From assembly GCA_028687205.1 (NCBI GenBank), contig JAQUAP010000060.1, positions 1-7,244 on the forward strand: a stretch of 7,244 nt of DNA. Reading direction: 5' to 3'. This stretch comes from Candidatus Omnitrophota bacterium. Its GTDB lineage: Bacteria > Omnitrophota > Gorgyraeia > Gygaellales > Profunditerraquicolaceae. Both the position numbers and the translations under genes were made by a program. Of the stretch, positions 1 to 4,178 are shown piece after piece. The first letter of the stretch is position 1. Each line of letters opens with the position of its first letter. The notes beneath the pieces are model-generated. The model saw only the letters and a program-made list of their open reading frames with translations, had not been told where the DNA came from and made no database searches.

Positions 1-624
1 CTTTTGGGTTATAACACGATGGCTGATAATGGATACATTCAATCGGTCCATAACGCCCTTGGCTATACAAATTTACTGTTGAATCCAAATGGCGGCAACG
101 TCGGCATCGGGACGACTAGTCCGAACCAAGCATTAGATGTAAATGGTAATATTTACTTCAGGGGAACTTCTTTATATGGTAAGAACGGTTCTGATGTATG
201 GATAGGAAACGGAGATTCAGGCCAGAATCTTAATCTGGTTAGTGGATATGGCGGAGGAGCAACCTGCCTAATACTAAGAGGATCAGATGGCTATGGTTTA
301 TTTCGCTACGGCCACGGCGATGCCAGTTCCAGGATCTTAAAGGCCAATATTACTCCGATTGCCAATGCTCTGGATAAAGTATCTCAGCTTAATGGAGTAT
401 ATTTTGACTGGATTGCTGGCGGCCGGCATGATATTGGCATGATAGCTGAGGATGTTCAAAAGGTAGTCCCGGAAGTAGTTCGTAGAGATGCTTCCGAAAA
501 AACTCTGTCTTTAAGTTACGACCATCTTGTTGCTTTAACTATAGAAGCCATTAAAGAGCAGCAAAGCCAGATAGACGCCTTGAAGCAGCAAATGTCCGCC
601 TTAGAAGCCAAACTAGATAAATAA
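1..624 (+). CDS. Surface/fibre-like protein with C-terminal S74 intramolecular chaperone domain (5' partial)
   Basis: The frame is open at the left edge, so the N-terminus is missing; 207 codons are visible. One NVGIGTTSP repeat (nt 97-123), followed by LDVNGNI, lies in the stalk-like part. The C-terminal ~100 residues match the peptidase S74 / endosialidase chaperone family: SSRILKANI contains a Ser (nt 325-327) and a Lys five residues later (nt 340-342), the spacing of the known Ser-Lys dyad, then GMIAEDVQKVVPEVV and YDHLVALTIEAIKEQ, ending in a heptad-like coiled coil. In this family the domain assembles a trimeric beta-helical fibre and cuts itself off. Here it probably matures a cell-surface or secreted fibre; a phage tail fibre is possible, but no phage genes are nearby. 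The next gene shares the GIGTTSP repeat, so both may belong to one family of secreted proteins. The domain call is firm and the substrate is unknown. Confidence 0.85.
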   Translation, partial: LLGYNTMADNGYIQSVHNALGYTNLLLNPNGGNVGIGTTSPNQALDVNGNIYFRGTSLYGKNGSDVWIGNGDSGQNLNLVSGYGGGATCLILRGSDGYGLFRYGHGDASSRILKANITPIANALDKVSQLNGVYFDWIAGGRHDIGMIAEDVQKVVPEVVRRDASEKTLSLSYDHLVALTIEAIKEQQSQIDALKQQMSALEAKLDK

Positions 625-677
625 AGGGGACGGTTCTATGCTAATGACCCTACGAATAGAACCGTCCCCTGTTTTTT
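625..677 (+). terminator. Intrinsic terminator made from a REP-like inverted repeat
   Basis: Perfect 15-nt arms (625-639 and 656-670, AGGGGACGGTTCTAT and its reverse complement) enclose a 16-nt loop and are followed by GTTTTTT (671-677). The hairpin begins directly after the stop codon of the S74-domain gene, so it would terminate that transcript. The ACCGTCCCC core resembles the short palindromes that accompany REP-associated (RAYT/IS200-like) transposases in many environmental genomes. That link is inference, and no transposase is present in the window. Confidence 0.75.
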
Positions 678-757
678 GCTGCAATTCCGGGGACATGAGA
701 CTTAATTAAGCGGTTGACTAAGCGGGAGTAAGCTTTGGTGTAGATGGTTTTATCCAT
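650..757 (-). pseudogene. Truncated 5' end of an XRE-type helix-turn-helix regulator gene
   Basis: On the minus strand an ATG at 757-755 opens a 35-codon frame beginning MDKTIYTKAYSRLVNRLIK. This resembles the N-terminal leader that precedes the helix-turn-helix in many small XRE/HipB-like regulators (M-[DE]-K-x-I-Y-T-K-x-Y). After about 19 residues the frame runs into the 27-bp dispersed repeat (681-707) and then the inverted-repeat terminator, and stops at 652-650 without any HTH. An AAGGA lies 4 nt before the ATG, and a promoter plus palindrome lie further upstream. I read it as a regulator gene cut off by insertion or deletion at the repeat. The fragment is short, so homology is suggestive only. 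Confidence 0.45.
681..707. repeat. 27-bp dispersed repeat, copy 1
   Basis: Positions 681-707 match 1743-1769 in 26 of 27 bases (T696 versus C1758). The shared core is GCAATTCCGGGGACA followed by GAGACTTAATT. The two copies bracket the C1q-domain gene in the same orientation. Copy 1 sits at the point where the reverse-strand XRE frame loses its homology, so it may mark an insertion or recombination point. Confidence 0.8.
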
Positions 758-783
758 ATTTTCCTTGACGCTCCTGGGTTTCT

Positions 784-812
784 ATGATAAATTTTTTAAT
801 TAGATATTCCAA
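784..812 (-). promoter_or_regulatory. Sigma70-like promoter reading leftwards into the XRE relic
   Basis: On the minus strand TTGGAA (-35, plus-strand 812-807) and TATCAT (-10, 789-784) are separated by 17 bp, with the ATG of the truncated regulator about 27 nt beyond the -10. The -35 hexamer lies inside the 805-821 palindrome, the usual geometry of an autorepressed regulator or antitoxin promoter. Confidence 0.5.
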
Positions 813-821
813 AATGGAATA
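805..821. promoter_or_regulatory. Palindromic operator-like site TATTCCA-AAA-TGGAATA
   Basis: Perfect 7-bp arms with a 3-bp centre. It overlaps the -35 of the leftward promoter and lies 38-54 bp before the rightward ATG at 859. It could therefore have been the autoregulatory site of the XRE gene and may still affect the C1q-domain gene. Dyads of this form are common at small HTH-regulator and toxin-antitoxin promoters; binding here is inferred. Confidence 0.55.
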
Positions 822-858
822 CTAATAAAAAGGCAGATACGGATGCAAAAAGCTTACG

Positions 859-1698
859 ATGCCTAAGCCGAATTTATTTTTACTCTCTTTAATTTTCCTC
901 CTACTTATTCCATTTCTTAGCCTTGCCGAAGAATCTATCACCATCTCTACCTATTACCCTTCTCCCTACGGCGTTTATAGAGAAATGCGCGCTAAGAGAA
1001 TAGCCATAGGAGATACCTATTTTGATGGCGGTGAAATGCCCTGGGAGGCAGAAGACGGAGACGGCAATCCGATTGATCTTAACGCTGACCTGGTGGTAGA
1101 GGGTAATGTGGGTATCGGAACGACGAGCCCTACTGGCCCCTTAGATGTTTATGGGACAGGAGCGGCTAAAGGCCTAACAGTAGATACATCAGGCAACGTC
1201 GGCATCGGCACGACCAGCCCTAGTACTAAGCTGCATGTAAACGGAGACACTAAACTAAATGGAACATTGACAAATGCTTTACTACCGGCGTTTTTGGCTA
1301 GGCCGTCTGCAATGCAATCTGATATACCTGTCAATACTGCTACCACAGTACTTTTTGGGACTGAGGTATTTGACCAGGCTAATAATTTTGCGTCAAGCAC
1401 ATTTACTGCTCCGGTCACAGGCCGTTATATGCTAAGTTATTCTATATATATCACTTCGATTGATTCTGCCGCCGCAGTATATTCGGTTGATATAATAACA
1501 AGCAATAGAATGTATCCTAGCGGTTATGATCCTCGTGGTTTTGCGTCAGACCTTGCAAATGGAATGACCTTTACGGCGTCTGTATTGGCTGATATGGATG
1601 CGGGAGATACAGCATATGTTATGGTGGAACAAACCTATGGAACGCAGCAGGCAGATATAGAGGCTGGTTCATGGTTTTCAGGCTATTTGGTGTGTTAA
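859..1698 (+). CDS. Secreted GIGTTSP-repeat protein with C1q-like C-terminal domain
   Basis: 279 residues. Residues 1-23 form a signal peptide (Lys3, hydrophobic FLLSLIFLLLIPFL, likely cleavage after SLA). Next comes ESITISTYYPSPYGVYREM, a motif I associate with secreted Omnitrophota-type proteins, then NVGIGTTSP at 83-91 and 113-121, exactly 30 residues apart. Residues ~145-279 look like a C1q/TNF-type jelly roll: F-x-x-x-NNFASSTFTAPVTGRYMLSYSIYI, ending in WFSGYLVC. Such domains trimerise and form heads of fibres or adhesins, so an envelope or extracellular binding role is inferred. The ligand is unknown. No good Shine-Dalgarno precedes the ATG, but an in-frame stop at 826-828 and the signal peptide make 859 the best start. 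The gene sits between two copies of a 27-bp repeat and shares the GIGTTSP unit, nearly identical in DNA, with the upstream S74 gene. Confidence 0.8.
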   Translation: MPKPNLFLLSLIFLLLIPFLSLAEESITISTYYPSPYGVYREMRAKRIAIGDTYFDGGEMPWEAEDGDGNPIDLNADLVVEGNVGIGTTSPTGPLDVYGTGAAKGLTVDTSGNVGIGTTSPSTKLHVNGDTKLNGTLTNALLPAFLARPSAMQSDIPVNTATTVLFGTEVFDQANNFASSTFTAPVTGRYMLSYSIYITSIDSAAAVYSVDIITSNRMYPSGYDPRGFASDLANGMTFTASVLADMDAGDTAYVMVEQTYGTQQADIEAGSWFSGYLVC

Positions 1699-1714
1699 CG
1701 AAATCGGGAAATTT
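1699..1714 (+). other. Weak hairpin after the C1q-domain gene
   Basis: CGAAAT (1699-1704) can pair with ATTTCG (1711-1716), a 6-bp stem directly after the stop codon. There is no T-run, so it is at best a poor terminator. No better one is visible before the next gene. Confidence 0.25.
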
Positions 1715-1752
1715 CGCAATTCCGCAATTCCGGCGCAATTCCGCAATTCCGG
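1715..1752. repeat. Two tandem copies of a 19-bp unit (four GCAATTCC subunits)
   Basis: CGCAATTCCGCAATTCCGG occurs at 1715-1733 and again, identical, at 1734-1752. Each unit itself contains GCAATTCC twice, giving four subunits. The array runs straight into the 27-bp dispersed repeat, whose left end is one GCAATTCC subunit. It looks like a local expansion of the edge of that repeat. Confidence 0.85.
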
Positions 1753-1769
1753 GGACACGAGACTTAATT
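1743..1769. repeat. 27-bp dispersed repeat, copy 2
   Basis: Same orientation as copy 1 at 681-707, with one difference (C1758 versus T696). The flanks on the far side are unrelated, so only this core is shared. Confidence 0.8.
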
Positions 1770-1783
1770 GCCCGCCTTTCTCA

Positions 1784-1796
1784 ATAGACCCGTCCC
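1784..1796. repeat. REP-like half site ATAGACCCGTCCC
   Basis: Matches the right arm of the 625-670 inverted repeat (ATAGAACCGTCCC, 656-668) in 12 of 13 bases, same orientation. No matching left arm is found nearby, so this is an isolated half. The rest of 1797-1848 shows nothing I can name. Confidence 0.4.
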
Positions 1797-1864
1797 ATAT
1801 TTTTGGTATTCTTCCGTTAGAAATTCCCTCTCCCTGCGTCTCTTAGAGTAGGAAGGAGGCGGCT

Positions 1865-2371
1865 ATGGTTAGCATAGTTTCTGTAGAAGTAATAACTAGC
1901 AAGATTTTCTTCATTAGAGGGAAGAAGGTAATGATAGACAGGGATTTAGCTCTTTTGTATGAGGTAACCACGAAACGCTTAAATGAGCAAGTTAAAAGAA
2001 ACATAAAAAGATTTCCGGAAGACTTTATGTTCCAATTGACGAAAAGCGAAAAGAGTGAACTGGTCGCAAATTGCGACCGGTTCAATGCCATGAAGCATTC
2101 GGTTGTTCTTCCGTACGCCTTTACCGAACAAGGAGTTGCGATGCTTTCGGGTGTGCTAAATAGTGATCGCGCGATTTCGGTAAATATACAAATTATGCGG
2201 GCATTTACTCAATTACGCCGTATGCTTTTGACCAACCATGATCTACGGCGTAAGATCGAGGCAATGGAGAAGAAATACGATAAGCAATTTGCAATAGTAT
2301 TTCAAGCTATTAAACAGCTTTTAGAGCCGCCTGCGGCAAAGCCCAAGCCGTCAATCGGATTCCATACCTAA
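1865..2371 (+). CDS. ORF6N-domain DNA-binding protein
   Basis: 168 residues. Residues ~10-100 match the ORF6N domain (KilA-N-like, DNA-binding, known from phage antirepressors and stand-alone bacterial genes): IRGKKVMIDRDLALLYEVTTKRLNEQVKRN, RFPEDFMFQLTKSE, LPYAFTEQGVAMLSGVLNSDRAI. Residues ~100-155 (IMRAFTQLRRML..., IEAMEKKYDKQF) form a predicted helical or coiled-coil tail; the end is Pro/Lys-rich. A strong Shine-Dalgarno AGGAGG (1854-1859), 5 nt upstream, fixes the start at 1865. Length and layout are normal for the stand-alone family, whose exact cellular role is poorly known. No phage genes adjoin it and the preceding DNA is repeat-rich, consistent with a transferable single gene. Confidence 0.88.
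   Translation: MVSIVSVEVITSKIFFIRGKKVMIDRDLALLYEVTTKRLNEQVKRNIKRFPEDFMFQLTKSEKSELVANCDRFNAMKHSVVLPYAFTEQGVAMLSGVLNSDRAISVNIQIMRAFTQLRRMLLTNHDLRRKIEAMEKKYDKQFAIVFQAIKQLLEPPAAKPKPSIGFHT
2057..2083. repeat. 27-nt near-perfect palindrome inside the ORF6N gene
   Basis: GAAC (2057-2060) and GTTC (2080-2083) flank the perfect inverted repeat GGTCGCAA-A-TTGCGACC (2062-2078), with a single unpaired position on each side. It encodes residues 65-73 (ELVANCDRF). It could be a hairpin in the mRNA or a dyad bound by the gene's own product. Part of it may simply reflect the conserved protein sequence. Confidence 0.6.
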
Positions 2372-2390
2372 TAGCATAAAAATTATATAA

Positions 2391-2417
2391 GATCCTGCGG
2401 TACATTACCGCAGGATC
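2391..2417. terminator. 12-bp perfect hairpin after the ORF6N gene
   Basis: GATCCTGCGGTA (2391-2402) and its complement (2406-2417) enclose a CAT loop. It lies 20 nt after the ORF6N stop. On the plus strand no T-run follows, but on the minus strand the hairpin leads into an AT-rich TTATATAATTTTTA tract. It is probably a transcription barrier between the ORF6N gene and eno; true intrinsic termination on the plus strand is uncertain. Confidence 0.5.
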
Positions 2418-2450
2418 AAGAGAAAGTTTGATTAATCAAACTTTCTCTTG
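2417..2450. repeat. 34-nt perfect palindrome abutting the eno promoter
   Basis: CAAGAGAAAGTTTGATT (2417-2433) is followed at once by its exact reverse complement (2434-2450). The dyad has 17-bp arms and no spacer, shares its first base with the preceding hairpin, and its last three bases are the TTG of the eno -35 box. It could be an operator for a dimeric regulator, or a cruciform/hairpin insulating eno from upstream transcription. Confidence 0.85.
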
Positions 2451-2475
2451 ACTGGATGGGCTGAGCGCGTATAAT
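2448..2475 (+). promoter_or_regulatory. Near-consensus sigma70 promoter of eno
   Basis: TTGACT (2448-2453), a 16-bp spacer and TATAAT (2470-2475). Transcription should start near 2482, giving a leader of about 27 nt with AAGGAG (2495-2500) 8 nt before the eno ATG. The -35 overlaps the 34-nt palindrome, so a protein bound there would block the promoter. Confidence 0.82.
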
Positions 2476-2508
2476 AATAACTCCCCCAACATATAAGGAG
2501 AAAAGAAG

Positions 2509-3774
2509 ATGGCAAAGATCAAGAAAGTTTTAGCCCGTGAGATTTTGGATTCCCGCGGAAACCCTACGGTAGAAGTCGATGTCATCCTGGCTAACGGTAT
2601 TTTAGGCCGGGCAGCTGTCCCTTCGGGCGCCTCTACCGGAGAAAAAGAGGCCTTAGAGTTAAGGGATGGCAATAAGAAGCGGTATTCAGGTAAAGGCGTA
2701 TTAAAGGCAGTCAATAACGTCAATACCATAATTGCCTCAAAAATAAAGGGTTTGGCCCCTGACTTTAAAAAAGTAGACAGCCTGCTGATAAAATTAGACG
2801 GGACAGAAAATAAGGCCAGGCTCGGCGCCAACGCTATCCTCGGCGTATCTTTGGCAGTAGCCAAGGCCGCGGCGCTAGCTAAGAAGCAGCCTTTATATAA
2901 ATTTTTAGGCGGGGATAAGGCTAAGCTTTTACCCATTCCTTTAATGAATATCCTAAACGGCGGCTTGCACGCGGATAATAACCTGGATATCCAGGAGTTT
3001 ATGATTATGCCGATTGGCGCTGAGCGTTTTAGCGAGGCCCTGCGCATGGCCGATGAAGTCTTTCATAATTTAAAAGCGCTGCTTAAGTCTAAGAAACTTT
3101 CCACCTCAGTAGGCGACGAAGGCGGGTTTGCTCCGAGCTTAACCAGCAACCACGAAGCCCTGGAGGTGATTATCCAGGCAATTGAAAAGGCAGGGTATAA
3201 ACCCGGTAAGGACGTCGCTTTAGCCCTTGATTGCGCCGCAAGCTCGTTCTGGAAAGACGGCAAGTATAATTTTGAAAATTCCGAGAAGTCTTCCGCGGAT
3301 TTAATCCAGATTTACGCATCCTGGCTGAATAAATATCCTATTATTTCTATTGAAGATGGCTTGGGCGAGCACGACTGGAGCGGCTGGCAGGAGATGACCA
3401 GGAGCTTAGGCTCTAAATTGCAGTTAGTCGGCGACGATATCTTCGTCACTAACCCCAGGATATTCAAAAAAGGGATTGCAGAAAAAATAGGCAATGCTAT
3501 ACTGATAAAAGTCAACCAGATTGGCTCGCTCTCCGAGACGCTTGAGGCAATAAATATCGCCAAAAAGAATAAATACAAAGCGGTTATATCCCACCGCAGC
3601 GGCGAGACCGAAGATACGACCATTGCACACCTGGCTGTCGCCACATCCTGCGGCCAGATTAAAACCGGTTCGCTCTCGCGCAGCGAAAGGGTCTGCAAGT
3701 ATAACGAGCTCTTAAGGATTGAGGAAGAACTGGGCTCTAAGGCCGTCTACGCAGGCACGCTTTGGAACAAATAA
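2509..3774 (+). CDS. eno: Enolase (phosphopyruvate hydratase)
   Basis: 421 residues, the normal length for a bacterial enolase. It interconverts 2-phosphoglycerate and phosphoenolpyruvate in cytosolic glycolysis and gluconeogenesis. Family landmarks appear in order: SRGNPTVEVDV (N-terminal lid), VPSGASTG (39-44 loop), NILNGGLHADNNLDIQEFM (147-165), GDEGGFAPS with general acid Glu204, the Mg ligands Asp241 (ALDCAAS), Glu282 (SIEDGL) and Asp309 (LVGDDIFVTN), catalytic Lys334 (LIKVNQIGS), SHRSGETED (361-369) and Lys385 (GQIKTGS). All key residues are present, so the enzyme should be active. The start is fixed by the AAGGAG 8 nt upstream. The ftsB-like ATG follows the TAA with no gap, so the two genes are co-transcribed and probably translationally coupled. 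A linkage of eno with an ftsB/divIC gene also occurs in other bacteria. Confidence 0.98.
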   Translation: MAKIKKVLAREILDSRGNPTVEVDVILANGILGRAAVPSGASTGEKEALELRDGNKKRYSGKGVLKAVNNVNTIIASKIKGLAPDFKKVDSLLIKLDGTENKARLGANAILGVSLAVAKAAALAKKQPLYKFLGGDKAKLLPIPLMNILNGGLHADNNLDIQEFMIMPIGAERFSEALRMADEVFHNLKALLKSKKLSTSVGDEGGFAPSLTSNHEALEVIIQAIEKAGYKPGKDVALALDCAASSFWKDGKYNFENSEKSSADLIQIYASWLNKYPIISIEDGLGEHDWSGWQEMTRSLGSKLQLVGDDIFVTNPRIFKKGIAEKIGNAILIKVNQIGSLSETLEAINIAKKNKYKAVISHRSGETEDTTIAHLAVATSCGQIKTGSLSRSERVCKYNELLRIEEELGSKAVYAGTLWNK

Positions 3775-4059
3775 ATGTTAGCCACATTAAAAAAGGCGTT
3801 CTGGATTTTTGGGTTGGCAGTTTTTATCCTGGTTTTGTTCCTTCCGGGCCTGACTAAGTTACAGGGCTTGAGGGATAAAAACCGCGACTTAGAAGATAAG
3901 ATTAAGCGCTTAAATATAGAAAACGCTCTTTTGCAGCAGGAGATAACCAAGATTGAGAATAACCCGGTCTATAAGGAGATGATTGCCCGGGAAAAGATGG
4001 GAGTAGTCAGGAAGGGTGAAATTCCCATTAAGATTGTCCCGCAGAAAAAGAAGAGGTAA
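3775..4059 (+). CDS. ftsB: FtsB/DivIC-family septum formation initiator protein
   Basis: 94 residues, typical of this small bitopic family. It has a short cytoplasmic N-terminus with lysines, one transmembrane segment (about 8-26, AFWIFGLAVFILVLFLPGL), a coiled coil (about 28-62, rich in Leu/Glu/Lys heptads), then the signature NPVYKEMIAREKMGVVRKGEI (63-83, compare the family's D-P-x-x-x-E-x-x-A-R-E-K-L-G-x-V-x-x-G-E). FtsB/DivIC joins FtsL and FtsQ/DivIB in the periplasm to activate septal peptidoglycan synthesis. The ATG directly follows the eno stop, and only weak ribosome-binding sequence is seen, which suggests translational coupling. Whether to call it ftsB or divIC cannot be settled from sequence alone. 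Confidence 0.88.
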   Translation: MLATLKKAFWIFGLAVFILVLFLPGLTKLQGLRDKNRDLEDKIKRLNIENALLQQEITKIENNPVYKEMIAREKMGVVRKGEIPIKIVPQKKKR

Positions 4060-4067
4060 GGATTAGC

Positions 4068-4095
4068 TTTTGGCGGCAGATTAGTGTGTTATAAT
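4068..4095 (+). promoter_or_regulatory. Promoter of the split initiator tRNA gene
   Basis: A perfect TATAAT (4090-4095) follows a weak -35 TTTTGG (4068-4073) at a 16-bp spacing. Transcription would start near 4102, leaving a leader of about 77 nt before the tRNA. No terminator lies between the ftsB stop (4059) and this site, so some read-through from eno-ftsB is possible. Confidence 0.55.
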
Positions 4096-4106
4096 ATAGA
4101 TTGTTC

Positions 4107-4137
4107 TGGTATGGTGAGGAGGATAGGCATCATACCA
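4107..4137 (+). other. Leader hairpin displaying AGGAGG in its loop
   Basis: TGGTATG (4107-4113) pairs with CATACCA (4131-4137), enclosing a 17-nt loop that contains a perfect Shine-Dalgarno sequence, AGGAGG (4117-4122). No start codon lies at a suitable distance after it. It falls just after the predicted transcription start of the tRNA unit. Its function is unknown. Confidence 0.4.
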
Positions 4138-4141
4138 CTGC

Positions 4142-4169
4142 GAAAATTGCTGAAGCAATTTTCTTGTTT
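4142..4169 (+). terminator. Terminator-like hairpin in the tRNA leader
   Basis: GAAAATTGC (4142-4150), loop TGAA, and the exact complement (4155-4163), followed by the T-rich TTGTTT. It could end eno-ftsB read-through, act as an attenuator for the tRNA unit, or just shape the RNase P leader. The stem is AT-rich and the T-tract is broken, so termination would be partial at best. Confidence 0.35.
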
Positions 4170-4178
4170 GAAAAGATT

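Noticed and set aside
97..1221. Recurring GGCAACGTCGGCATCGG-type DNA as a CRISPR or mobile repeat
   Set aside because: All three copies are in frame and encode the NVGIGTTSP protein repeat; spacing and flanks are those of coding modules.
1715..1769. CRISPR-like array from the GCAATTCC repeats
   Set aside because: Units are 9/19 bp and directly adjacent without spacers, and no cas gene is nearby.
1..2371. Left region as a prophage (S74 fibre, ORF6N antirepressor-like protein)
   Set aside because: No capsid, terminase, integrase, lysis or attachment-site sequence is visible, and both domains occur outside phages.
2436..3047. Long minus-strand frame antisense to the start of eno
   Set aside because: eno is unambiguous on the plus strand with full motifs and promoter; the antisense frame is a shadow with no known family features.
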